DNA of 64,000 nucleotides from Thermoflexibacter ruber. GTDB lineage: Bacteria > Bacteroidota > Bacteroidia > Cytophagales > Thermoflexibacteraceae. The notes beneath the pieces were generated by a model. The model had not been told where the DNA came from. It ran no database searches and was given only the letters and a program-made list of their open reading frames with translations. Below are positions 8,249 to 16,696 of this stretch, piece by piece. The first letter of the stretch is position 1; each line of letters begins with the position of its first letter. The stretch spans positions 1 through 64,000 of the forward strand of contig NZ_FONY01000013.1 of NCBI RefSeq assembly GCF_900113045.1. The letters run 5' to 3'. The translations under genes were made by a program, and so were the position numbers.

Positions 8249-9616
8249 ATGGAAATATTCATTAGCCTATTTCAGCAGATTTTGTTCGGAGCAGTGATTA
8301 TTATTTTTGGGGTTTTGCTGACTGACCGCATCAATTTTATCAAGACCAATATTCAAATGGGCAAGCCCTTAGACCGCAATGACAGAAAAAGTGAGCGTTT
8401 GAAAGCTATGCTCCTGTTTGCGTTTGGGCAGAAAAAAATGTTTGACCGTCCTTTAGTAGGTTTGCTGCATTTTGTCATTTATGCAGGTTTTCTTATCATT
8501 AATATTGAGATTTTAGAAATCATCTTAGATGGCTTGTTGGGAACGCATCGCTTATTTGCACCTTTTTTAGGAGGTCTGTACCCTACATTGATTAATTTTT
8601 TTGAGTTGTTGGCTTTGGGCGTAGTGCTTACTTGCGTAGTCTTTCTAATTCGCCGCAACTCTCACCTCATTCCAAGATTCTGGTCAAGGGAAATGAAAGG
8701 CTTTCCTGTCTTGGACGGAAACTTGATATTGATTTTTGAGATTTTATTGATGTTTTTTCTCTTTACTATGAATGCTACAGACAGCATTCTGCAAACGAGA
8801 GGGGCTGAGAGCAAATACGTAAGTGAGCATTATCCTGCCGTAGGTAGTTTTTTAGTAAGTCAAATATTTATTCCTTTGTATAGGGATTGGGACACCACGA
8901 GTTTATTTTATTTAGAAAGGATTGCTTGGTGGGTACATATTTTAGGAATTATGGGCTTTGGGATTTATGTAACCTACTCTAAGCACTTGCACATAGCCCT
9001 TTCATTTCCCAACACCTATTTTTCTAATTTAGAACCCAAAGGCAAGTTAGAAAATATGCCCGTAGTTACTGCGGAAGTCAAGTCTATGTTAGGTATTGCG
9101 GAAGCCACCCCAGCAGCAGTAGAAAATTCAGGAAATATTGGCAGATTTGGGGCAAAAGATGTGGAAGACCTCACTTGGAAAAACTTGATGGAAGCCTACA
9201 CTTGTACAGAGTGCGGAAGATGTACTTCGGTTTGCCCTGCGAATATTACAGGCAAACTCCTCTCTCCCAGAAAAATAATGATGGATACCAGAGATAGAAT
9301 GGAGGAGAAAGGAAATAACTTACGCTTTCATGGGAAAGACTACCAAGACGACAAATCACTTTACGGAGATTACATAACCAAAGAAGAAATCATGGCTTGT
9401 ACAACTTGTAATGCCTGTACGGAGGCTTGTCCTGTCAATATCAATCCTTTGGACATTATCATACAAGTTCGCCAATATATCGCTATGGAAGAATCGGGCA
9501 CCCCAGCACAATGGAACTCTATGTTTGCCAATATTGAGAATAACTCTGCGCCTTGGGCTTTTTCCCCTTCCGATAGATTCAATTGGGCAGAGGAACTAAA
9601 AAGTAAGGAAGTTTAG
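8249..9616 (+). CDS. Membrane-bound 4Fe-4S protein, HdrC/NarI-like
   Basis: A 455-residue electron-transfer protein. The N-terminal ~240 residues contain about five hydrophobic membrane segments resembling the cytochrome b-type gamma subunit of nitrate reductase. The C-terminal part has two cysteine motifs for 4Fe-4S clusters: CTECGRCTSVCP at about 319-330 and CTTCNACTEACP at about 384-395. In Bacteroidota such a protein is usually followed by a CCG-domain HdrB-like partner. Here the next gene is on the opposite strand and unrelated, so the partner is elsewhere or missing. The exact redox partners are unknown. Confidence 0.85.
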   Translation: MEIFISLFQQILFGAVIIIFGVLLTDRINFIKTNIQMGKPLDRNDRKSERLKAMLLFAFGQKKMFDRPLVGLLHFVIYAGFLIINIEILEIILDGLLGTHRLFAPFLGGLYPTLINFFELLALGVVLTCVVFLIRRNSHLIPRFWSREMKGFPVLDGNLILIFEILLMFFLFTMNATDSILQTRGAESKYVSEHYPAVGSFLVSQIFIPLYRDWDTTSLFYLERIAWWVHILGIMGFGIYVTYSKHLHIALSFPNTYFSNLEPKGKLENMPVVTAEVKSMLGIAEATPAAVENSGNIGRFGAKDVEDLTWKNLMEAYTCTECGRCTSVCPANITGKLLSPRKIMMDTRDRMEEKGNNLRFHGKDYQDDKSLYGDYITKEEIMACTTCNACTEACPVNINPLDIIIQVRQYIAMEESGTPAQWNSMFANIENNSAPWAFSPSDRFNWAEELKSKEV

Positions 9617-9625
9617 CAGAAAAGT

Positions 9626-11170
9626 TTACTTTTTTGCATAATGTACTAATTTCCAAAAAGCAAAGCGATGATATTGGGTGGTATCAAACCACGCTTGGCT
9701 TTCTTTCAGAAAAAGAGCTTCCCTATGAGGCATAATAATAATCTGTTCTATGGTATTCTTATCTGCAATCTGTGCCATATCATTGCGGGCATTGGCGATT
9801 CGAGTTTGAGAAATTTCTGAATGTTGATACGGAATACTTATGGGGTAATGCTTGATATTTTTTCTTTGGTATAGATTGACAAGGAAACTCTCCAAACTCA
9901 TAGGAGCAACCACATTCTCCACAGGGTCGCTGACTATCAAAATCAGACTATTAGCTTGGCTTTGGCTTACTACAGATTGCAAAAGCAGTTCAGTCTGTTC
10001 CGCAAAGCTCGCATAGTTCTTGGCATAACGAAAAGCTTGGTTTGGGTTATCTGAAATTTTGGGCGACATCTCTACGGCAATATAGAAAACAAGCATAGAA
10101 AAATAAAGTGCGTATGTACCATCTGGGGCATATTTTTTTAGGTAATCTAAAACCATAACACAAAAAAAGGCAACCCCTACAAAAGACGGTAAGTAGTACC
10201 GCGACTGCCAGCCCGTTTGCGTATAGACTACTGCTTGGGGAAGCAAAATAGCTAAGATAAAAAGGATAAGAATTAAGTTTTTATCAAGAAAAGTAAGCAG
10301 ATTGCCAAGTATTTGCCCACCTGTTAGAAAAATAACTAAAAGCAAAGCACAAAATAGATAGACATAGACATCGTTGGCTAAGAATAAGGCAAAAAAGTTT
10401 TGGACGTAAGCCCATATACTTACGGAAGCAGAAACTCCTGCATACCCTCTGCCTCCTCCCTTCATCACTAACAATACATAAGCAATTTCTGCAATGAAAA
10501 GCAAGAAAATAGGAAGAGCAAAAGGCAAAGACTTTAAAAAACCTTTTTTAATATTTTGATTTTCAACAATATAGGAAAAATAAAATTTAAAAATGATGAT
10601 GGCAGGTAGTACTAAGATGAAACTTTCTTTTGACAGGCTCATCAAAAAGCTACTCAAAATGGCTAATACATCAAAGATAAATCCTTTTTCTGAGGCAATA
10701 GCTATCAAATAAAGACTTAAAGACATAAAAAACAAGCCAATAGGTTCTTGACAGTGGATATTGTACCATACCCAGAACTGCTCTCCAAAGAAAGCAAGGG
10801 TAGGGAAAAGCAAACTTAGCCTTAGAGAAAAGCCCAACTTTCTGGCAGTGAGGAAAAACAAAAAAGAAGAAAAAATGCCTAAAAGTAAATAAATCAGGCG
10901 GGCAGGAAAAATATTAGCTCCGAAGAATTTAGCACAAACTAATTCATAAAATATGCCCACAGGCGCAAGCATATAGGTTTTCATCTGAGTCCACACAGTG
11001 AGTAGGTCTTCTGCAATAGGTTTTCCATTGTTGTAGTAGTGAAGCATTATACTGTAAGCATCTATGTCTAAGTGCAAACCTGCAAAAAGTACCCCTGTAA
11101 GGAGGAATAAAAGCAACCAAAAAAGGCTAACACCAAAAAATACAAATAGGTGATGCTTTGGCGAATTCAT
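9626..11170 (-). CDS. Multi-spanning membrane protein, possible GT-C-type glycosyltransferase
   Basis: A 514-residue protein with about ten or more membrane segments and a soluble C-terminal tail of some 120 residues. The layout, with an acidic DID stretch (LHLDIDAYS) in the first periplasmic loop after the first membrane segment, recalls lipid-linked sugar transferases of the GT-C fold, but I see no decisive motif. It converges on the Fe-S gene with only nine bases between the stop codons. It is monocistronic as far as can be seen. Confidence 0.6.
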   Translation of the reverse strand: MNSPKHHLFVFFGVSLFWLLLFLLTGVLFAGLHLDIDAYSIMLHYYNNGKPIAEDLLTVWTQMKTYMLAPVGIFYELVCAKFFGANIFPARLIYLLLGIFSSFLFFLTARKLGFSLRLSLLFPTLAFFGEQFWVWYNIHCQEPIGLFFMSLSLYLIAIASEKGFIFDVLAILSSFLMSLSKESFILVLPAIIIFKFYFSYIVENQNIKKGFLKSLPFALPIFLLFIAEIAYVLLVMKGGGRGYAGVSASVSIWAYVQNFFALFLANDVYVYLFCALLLVIFLTGGQILGNLLTFLDKNLILILFILAILLPQAVVYTQTGWQSRYYLPSFVGVAFFCVMVLDYLKKYAPDGTYALYFSMLVFYIAVEMSPKISDNPNQAFRYAKNYASFAEQTELLLQSVVSQSQANSLILIVSDPVENVVAPMSLESFLVNLYQRKNIKHYPISIPYQHSEISQTRIANARNDMAQIADKNTIEQIIIMPHREALFLKESQAWFDTTQYHRFAFWKLVHYAKK

Positions 11171-11669
11171 ATTTGTTAGAATTTTACTATTTGATTTTCA
11201 ATAGATTATTTTTTAGGCTTAGATGATTAATTCATCTAAATTGTTTATTAATGTTATGTATAGAACATAGATAATACTGATTTTACTGATAAAACACAGA
11301 TTTTTGGTAATCTATCAGTGAAAATCCGTAGCATCTGTAAAATCTGTGTTCTAAGGTTATTATGTAAAAAAAGTTATTCAATTAGCTTACTGATTAGAAA
11401 TAAGCAAAAACTCTATTTAATAAAGCAATGCATTTATGTTCACTTAATACAGTCAAATATAAAATCTTCTTATCGCAAATATTGTTCAGAAATTACTACT
11501 ACGGATAAATCTAATTGATTTTTCTTTTAAACATTCAAGATTAAGTATAGCTATCAACGATTGATATATTTATGACTTTACTTACATAAATACAAATCTA
11601 CTTTTATTTTTGTAAAACTTTTAGCCAAATGAAAGTTATTCACTCAACTTAAAAATAAATTTTAAAAAC
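11171..11669. other. Intergenic region holding repeat copy 1
   Basis: Divergent spacer of 499 bases. About 11191-11405 is copy 1 of the dispersed repeat. The rest (11406-11669) is AT-rich with no convincing gene; a 66-codon frame at 11318-11518 runs through the repeat and is judged spurious. TATTTTTG at 11605-11612 is a possible -7 element for the cyclophilin gene. Confidence 0.5.
11191..11405 (+). repeat. Dispersed ~210-nt structured repeat, copy 1
   Basis: Shares blocks in the same order with three other loci. First is TGATTTTCAATAGA. Second is a small hairpin, here TTAGATGA paired with TCATCTAA, followed by AATTGTT. Third is a large imperfect palindrome opening GAACATAGATAATACTGAT and closing AAATCTGTGTTC. 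Last is an AT-rich tail beginning TTATTATGTAAAAAAAGTTATT. The central palindrome has arms of about 45 nt made of loosely repeated ACNGATTTT words. No coding potential. Confidence 0.85.
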
Positions 11670-12407
11670 ATGACTATCAGATATTTACAAAAAATAGTTT
11701 TATTTTTATGGATATTATTTGCTGGATTTGCTGCTTTTGCTCAGCAGAAAAAGTTACCTTCTAAGCAAAAGCCTAAAAAAGATTATTTGCTTACTATCAC
11801 TACGGAGTTTGGTCAGATTTATCTGGTGCTTTATGATAAAACACCTAAGCACAAAGAAAATTTTATCAAGTTAGTAAAAAATAAATTTTACGACAGTTTG
11901 TTATTTCATAGGGTCATAGACGGATTTATGATTCAAGGCGGCGACCCTAACTCTAAAAATGCCCAAGAAGGTGAAATGCTGGGCATGGGAGATGTGGGGT
12001 ATATGATAGATGCAGAGTTTAATCCTGAGATTTTTCATAAAAGAGGTTCTCTGGCAGCTGCAAGAAACAATAATCCTCAAAAAGCCTCAAGTGGTTGCCA
12101 GTTCTACATCGTGCAAAAGAAAGCACTCTCTGATGCAGAATTGGAACAGATAGAAGCAAATATTGGACGGCAAATTCCTGAAAATCAGAAAAAAGTCTAT
12201 AGAGAAATAGGAGGAACACCTCACTTGGATATGGGCTATACAGTGTTTGGGGAAGTCATACAAGGCATGGAAGTAGTAGATAAAATAGCGAGTGTAGAAA
12301 GGGACGAGAACAATCGCCCTTTGAAAGATGTAAGAATGAGCATTAAAGTAGAGGAGCTACCTAAGCAAAAAATTACCCAGCGCTTTGGCTATCAATTCAA
12401 AGATTAG
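11670..12407 (+). CDS. Exported cyclophilin-type peptidyl-prolyl isomerase
   Basis: Catalyses cis-trans isomerisation of prolyl bonds, here probably in the periplasm. A signal peptide (residues 1-24, ending AAFA before QQKK) precedes a cyclophilin domain with the active-site stretch FHRVIDGFMIQGGDP and the later SSGCQFYIV and YTVFGEVIQGMEVV motifs. The domain carries an insertion of about 30 charged residues after QFYIV, which is common in the Bacteroidota versions. Total length is 245 residues. A possible promoter element lies about 60 bases upstream. Confidence 0.92.
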   Translation: MTIRYLQKIVLFLWILFAGFAAFAQQKKLPSKQKPKKDYLLTITTEFGQIYLVLYDKTPKHKENFIKLVKNKFYDSLLFHRVIDGFMIQGGDPNSKNAQEGEMLGMGDVGYMIDAEFNPEIFHKRGSLAAARNNNPQKASSGCQFYIVQKKALSDAELEQIEANIGRQIPENQKKVYREIGGTPHLDMGYTVFGEVIQGMEVVDKIASVERDENNRPLKDVRMSIKVEELPKQKITQRFGYQFKD

Positions 12408-12418
12408 TACGTTTAAAG

Positions 12419-12590
12419 GCGTAGATTTTTAATTTGTCTAAATTGTTAGTGACTACTTGTGGAACACAGATAATACTGATTTTACTGATAAGACACAGAT
12501 TCAGGATAATTCATCAGTGCAAATCTGCCTAATCAGTTAAATCCGTATTCCAAAATTATTGTAAAGTCATTAGATTAAGGTACTGATTAT
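12419..12590 (+). repeat. Dispersed ~210-nt structured repeat, copy 2
   Basis: A somewhat shorter copy between the convergent cyclophilin and smc genes. It retains TCTAAATTGTTAGTGACTA, then GAACACAGATAATACTGAT, the middle TTCATCAGTGCAAATCTGCC, and the closing arm ATCCGTATTCC. The first block is truncated relative to copies 1, 3 and 4. Its position between convergent genes would allow a terminator role here, but the other copies lie in different contexts. Confidence 0.8.
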
Positions 12591-12626
12591 ACATAACTTT
12601 GATAGAAGTCCCATAAAAAAATGCGT

Positions 12627-15600
12627 CTAAGCCAACTCCCTCAAATCCACAGGAACTACCGTAGAAACGCCTTGCTCTAACATCGTTACGCCATAGATTA
12701 CGTCGGTTGTTGCCATAGTACGCTTGTTGTGTGTAACAATAATAAATTGCGAATAGTCTGCAAAGCGTTTAATGATGTTATTGAACTTGTCGATATTGGC
12801 ATCATCAAGGGGAGCGTCCACCTCGTCAAAAATACAGAAAGGGGCAGGGCGCAAAAGGTAAATCGCAAAGAGCAGGGAAACTGCGGTTAGCGTTTTTTCT
12901 CCACCAGATAACTGATTGATAGTCAGCGGTCTTTTTCCTTTGGGTTTGGCAACGATGTCTATGTCTGCTTCCAAAGGGTTTTCGGGGTCAGAGAGTATGA
13001 GGTCGCAGGTATCCTCCTCTGTAAATAGGGAACGGAAAACCTCTATAAAGTTGGTTCTGATTTTTTGGAAAGCTTCTGTAAAGTTCTGCCTTGCTACCGT
13101 ATCTATTTCTGTAATAGTCTGAATTAGAGAGTTTTTGGCATGTAATAAGTCCTCTTTTTGGCTAATGATGAAGTCATAACGTTGCTTGATTTCGTTGTAT
13201 GCCTCCATAGCCATCGGGTTGACTTGCCCAATTTTTTCCAAGCGTTCTTTTGCCTTTTTTACTTCCTCTCGCAGATACTCTTCGGTCAGTGGGCTAATCT
13301 GCACATCTTCTGCTTGCATAATTGCCTCTAAATCAATTTCAAACTCTACGGATAGGCGTTCCTTTACGGCGGAGAGTTGCAAGCGACTTTCGCTGAGTTT
13401 GTTTTGCAGTTCGTTGAGCAGTGCATCGGCAATGTCCTTGCTTCGGCGTAGCTCACGAATTAGTTTTTCTATCTCTACTACCTCCCCTCTTGCATGGTAA
13501 TAGGCTCGTTCTGATTCTTTTACGCCTGCTTCTATGCTGTCCCTTTCGTCATATAATCTAAGTAAATAATCGTCTTCTTCTGTGGAGAGTATGCTATCCT
13601 TCAACTGCAAAATTTCTTTCTCAAATTGGGAAAGTTCTTGGGAAAAAGTATCTATGCGTTTTTGCGTTTTTTCCAATTCTAATTCCTTGTATGCCAATTC
13701 TTTGCTAAAAGAATCAACTTTGTTTTTGAGTTGGTAAAAGGCAATATTTTTTTCGTTGTAAATGGTAGATTTTTGAGAAAGCAAGTCATTTTGAGCAAAT
13801 AAAACTTGATTTTTTTCACTCAATTGATGTTCCATTTCGCTAAGTGCTTGCTGAGTTGCCGTTACCAAAGGCTCGCTGTCAATGATTTCATCTTTCAAAA
13901 TTGCCAACTGTTCTTGCATTTCCTCTACTTTCATTTTTTGGCGTTTGGACTGCTCATATTGTTGTTCTTGGCGAATTTTGGCAGAAACTAAGGCTTGTTG
14001 CACTTTGGCAATTTCTGCTTGTAGCTTTGTAATTGCCTCGTTTTGAGTAGCTTCTTTGAGTTTTTGCAAGTGATAGACTTTGCGTTCTATACTCTGCTCG
14101 TGGTTTTGAATCAGTTTTTTGAGTTCACCAATTTCTTTGCTCAAATTTTCCAAATTTTTTACCCTGCCAATGCGCTTGCCTTCAAAAAGTCCAACAGAAC
14201 CGCCTGAAACACTGTATTTTCTGCGAATGACTTTACCATTGAGGGAGATGAATACGCCCCCCTCTTTCCCCCCAAAGGGAGAGGTAAAATTATTTTCTGA
14301 GGAAACGTTCCCCCCCTCAGAAGGAGGGGGCAGGGGGGGGGCTTCATTCACAATATACACATTCTCCAATAACAAACTCATCAAAGGAAAATACTTGTCT
14401 TCGCACTCAATCAAGCGAATGGCAGGAATCATACTTCCCTCACTTTCAGCATTTAAAGCATAAAGGATTTTAGACGGATTGTTGTTAAAAATTTTTTCTG
14501 CATCTTCCAGCACGAAAAAGTTTGCTTTACCTTGCGAAGCCTCATTCAATAAATTCACTGCTTGGAAAGCCTGTTCTTGGGTTTCCACAATAAAATAGTT
14601 CATGCGGGACTGCAAGAAATTTTCAATTGCAATTTTGTACTTTTCCTCGCAAGTAAAAATATCAGAAAGAAAAGGAGCATTTTTGATGTAGCTTACATTT
14701 TGCTTTAAAAATTTTACGCCTTCTGGGAAACCTTCAAAGTTGTCTATCAAGGATTTAGTCAGATTATACTCATTTTGTAAGGCATCTAACTTGCGACTAT
14801 TTTTGGCGAAATCTTCCCTAATTTCTTCTATTTCTGCTTGTAAATCAGTGATTTGCTCTTTGAGTTCTTCTTCCTTTTGCAAAAGATTATTTAATTCATT
14901 TTCTTTCTCACTGATTTCTTCTTTCAGTGCTACAATCTCATCAGTAAATCGGTCAATGTTGTCTTGAAACTCGCTGTCCCCTGAAAGGTTTTTTTCTAAG
15001 TCTATCCGCAGGCTATTGTATTGTATTTGCTTGATTTCTAAGACTTTTTTTACTTGAAAAACGTTTTCTTGCTTGCTTTTGATTTGTAAGTTTAGTTCGC
15101 TGACTTCTTTTTGAATTTCCTGAACTACTTGTTTTTGCTTCTCATAGTCCGCTTTTAAGTTTGCCAAGTGTGCCTCTGCTTCTGCTAATTGGCGATTGGC
15201 TGATTTTTCTTCTTGGGAAATTTGCTGAATCTGTAATTGTATTTTTTCAATATTGTCTTTTTCTGTTCTTTGCTGATTTTCTATGTTTTGCTTTCTGTCC
15301 TGCAAGTATTTTAATCGCTCTGACTTAATTTTTTTCTCACTTTCGTACTGTCTAATTCTGTTAATATGGTCATTCAGCGTCTTTTGGCGAGAAGAAAAAA
15401 GTTTTTCCTTGTTCAGAATATCCAACTGCAAAGCCTCAATTTCTGCTTCTTTGGCTTCTATCTGTATTTGCAAGGCTAATTTCTTATCACTTTCTTGGGT
15501 AATTTGCTGATTGAGTGAAATTAATCTTTCCCTTTGTTGGAAAACTACTTTCTTAGCAAGTTCTATGCTCAGATTTTTGTATTCCTCTTTGGTTTTAAAA

Positions 15601-16418
15601 TAGCGTTCCGCCTGTTTTGCCTGTTTTTCAAGGGTTTTGAGGTTTTTGTCTATCTCAAAAAGTAGGTCTTCTACCCTCTCTAAGTCCGCATCTGCCTCTC
15701 CCAACTTTTTCATGGTTTCCTTTTTCCTGACCTTGAACTTGGAAATTCCTGCGGCTTCCTCAAACAAACTGCGGCGTTCTCCATGCGTATCGTTTAGGAT
15801 TTCATCTACCATCTTCAGCTCAATAATTGCATAGCTGTCTGCCCCTATCCCTGTGTCTAAGAACAAGTTATTGATGTCTTTGAGGCGACAAGGTACGCCA
15901 TTGAGTAGGTATTCACCCTCACCAGTGCGGTAGTAGCGGCGGGTAACAACGATTTCGGAGTATTGGTTGATGGTTGATGATTGTTGATTGTTAGTTGTTA
16001 ATTGCTCATTGTTTGAGGTTGTTTGAGATTGTTTGAGATTGTTGTTAGTTGTTGGTTGTTGGTTGTTCTTGCCGTTGTCAGTATCTTCACTGACAACTCT
16101 TTCTTTATCAATACTATCCATTTTTTGCGTTTTATCACGCAAAAAACTGCCTTTATGATTATTATTAAAAGTTAGGGACACCTCTGCCATTTGGAGGGGT
16201 TTGCGATTTTTTGTGCCATTGAAAATGATGTTTTCCATTTTGTCGGAACGCAGGCTTTTGGTACTCTGTTCGCCCAATGCCCAACGGATAGCATCAACTA
16301 CATTGGATTTGCCGCAACCGTTAGGACCCACAATGCCCGTTACGCCTTCCTCGAAATGAATAGTTACCTTGTCGCCAAAACTTTTGAATCCCCTGATTTC
16401 TAATTTGCTTAGTTGCAT
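12627..16418 (-). CDS. smc: Chromosome segregation protein SMC, with two unusual insertions
   Basis: The ATPase core of bacterial condensin. The start at 16418 (MQLSKLEIRGFKSF) is preferred over an upstream in-frame ATG. Walker A is GPNGCGKSN; the signature LSGGEKTLTAVSLL and Walker B FCIFDEVDAPLDDAN lie near the C-terminus. Between them run two long coiled coils and a central hinge. Two segments are foreign to the family: about 60 Asn/Gln/Thr-rich residues in the N-terminal head, just before YSEIVVTRRYY, and about 28 residues reading PPLPPPSEGG...SPFGGKEGG in the hinge. Both are in frame. ScpA and ScpB are not in the window. Confidence 0.95.
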   Translation of the reverse strand: MQLSKLEIRGFKSFGDKVTIHFEEGVTGIVGPNGCGKSNVVDAIRWALGEQSTKSLRSDKMENIIFNGTKNRKPLQMAEVSLTFNNNHKGSFLRDKTQKMDSIDKERVVSEDTDNGKNNQQPTTNNNLKQSQTTSNNEQLTTNNQQSSTINQYSEIVVTRRYYRTGEGEYLLNGVPCRLKDINNLFLDTGIGADSYAIIELKMVDEILNDTHGERRSLFEEAAGISKFKVRKKETMKKLGEADADLERVEDLLFEIDKNLKTLEKQAKQAERYFKTKEEYKNLSIELAKKVVFQQRERLISLNQQITQESDKKLALQIQIEAKEAEIEALQLDILNKEKLFSSRQKTLNDHINRIRQYESEKKIKSERLKYLQDRKQNIENQQRTEKDNIEKIQLQIQQISQEEKSANRQLAEAEAHLANLKADYEKQKQVVQEIQKEVSELNLQIKSKQENVFQVKKVLEIKQIQYNSLRIDLEKNLSGDSEFQDNIDRFTDEIVALKEEISEKENELNNLLQKEEELKEQITDLQAEIEEIREDFAKNSRKLDALQNEYNLTKSLIDNFEGFPEGVKFLKQNVSYIKNAPFLSDIFTCEEKYKIAIENFLQSRMNYFIVETQEQAFQAVNLLNEASQGKANFFVLEDAEKIFNNNPSKILYALNAESEGSMIPAIRLIECEDKYFPLMSLLLENVYIVNEAPPLPPPSEGGNVSSENNFTSPFGGKEGGVFISLNGKVIRRKYSVSGGSVGLFEGKRIGRVKNLENLSKEIGELKKLIQNHEQSIERKVYHLQKLKEATQNEAITKLQAEIAKVQQALVSAKIRQEQQYEQSKRQKMKVEEMQEQLAILKDEIIDSEPLVTATQQALSEMEHQLSEKNQVLFAQNDLLSQKSTIYNEKNIAFYQLKNKVDSFSKELAYKELELEKTQKRIDTFSQELSQFEKEILQLKDSILSTEEDDYLLRLYDERDSIEAGVKESERAYYHARGEVVEIEKLIRELRRSKDIADALLNELQNKLSESRLQLSAVKERLSVEFEIDLEAIMQAEDVQISPLTEEYLREEVKKAKERLEKIGQVNPMAMEAYNEIKQRYDFIISQKEDLLHAKNSLIQTITEIDTVARQNFTEAFQKIRTNFIEVFRSLFTEEDTCDLILSDPENPLEADIDIVAKPKGKRPLTINQLSGGEKTLTAVSLLFAIYLLRPAPFCIFDEVDAPLDDANIDKFNNIIKRFADYSQFIIVTHNKRTMATTDVIYGVTMLEQGVSTVVPVDLRELA
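14257..14341. repeat. GC-rich palindromic insertion inside the SMC hinge
   Basis: A block rich in C and G runs, very unlike its AT-rich surroundings, with C-rich arms at both ends of opposite orientation (CCCCCCTCTTTCCCCCC on the left, AGGAGGGGGCAGGGGGGG on the right). It contains runs of C6, C6, C7, G5 and G9. Read on the minus strand in the smc frame it encodes a Pro/Gly/Ser-rich stretch at about residues 698-726 (numbered from the upstream ATG at 16433). Confidence 0.75.
15960..16165. repeat. Low-complexity insertion inside the SMC head domain
   Basis: The segment 15960-16072 is built almost entirely of G and T words such as TTGTTGG, TTGATTG and TTTGAGATTG (the last twice in a row). It is followed by a perfect 9-bp hairpin, GTTGTCAGT at 16074-16082 with ACTGACAAC at 16089-16097. 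In the smc frame it encodes an Asn/Gln/Thr-rich linker. Closely similar word-repeat DNA occurs in spacers of this window. Confidence 0.65.
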
Positions 16419-16424
16419 ACGATT

Positions 16425-16520
16425 ACAATACAATAGTTGGATAGTTAAATAGTTGAGTAGTCTGATAGTTATTTTTTTGTATCCAGCTATTTAGCTATTC
16501 TAACTATTAAAACTATTTAT
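16425..16520. repeat. Word-echo quasi-palindrome upstream of smc (word ATAGTTNN)
   Basis: The left arm (16431-16470) repeats ATAGTT with a period of about 8: ATAGTTGG, ATAGTTAA, ATAGTTGA, a drifted TAGTCTG, ATAGTT. The reverse complement of the right arm (16479-16520) repeats the same word with the same period: ATAGTTTT, ATAGTTAG, ATAGCTAA, ATAGCTGG. The loop is a T run. It lies directly 5' of the smc start. Confidence 0.7.
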
Positions 16521-16647
16521 TTTGCGAAATTACACTTGTTTTGGGAGAAATGGAAATGAGAAAAGTTAGGATGGGGTGGAGTAGTTGAAAATGAGGGAGA
16601 AAAAATTTAAAGTTTATACAAGCTATTACGTTTGCTGATGAATTTGC

Positions 16648-16655
16648 TACATTTG
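16648..16655 (+). promoter_or_regulatory. Possible -7 element for the ABC ATPase gene
   Basis: TACATTTG matches TAnnTTTG. A second match, TACGTTTG, lies 21 bases upstream. Neither has a clear TTTG at the ideal -33 spacing. The first possible start codon of the downstream gene (GTG at 16655) overlaps this element, which favours a later start. Confidence 0.4.
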
Positions 16656-16696
16656 TGCTGTTAAAATTTTTATTAAGTCTAAACAAAGTTTTTGTA

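Noticed and set aside
11318-11518. A 66-codon plus-strand frame in the spacer before the cyclophilin gene
   Set aside because: It runs through repeat copy 1 and AT-rich DNA, has no promoter and an unlikely composition.
12419-12590. Repeat copy 2 as a simple bidirectional terminator
   Set aside because: Other copies of the same unit lie between divergent or codirectional genes, and it lacks a T tract.
14159-14347. Frames on both strands across the GC-rich SMC hinge block
   Set aside because: They arise because the palindromic block lacks stops in several frames; the smc frame is the only one continuous with a conserved protein.
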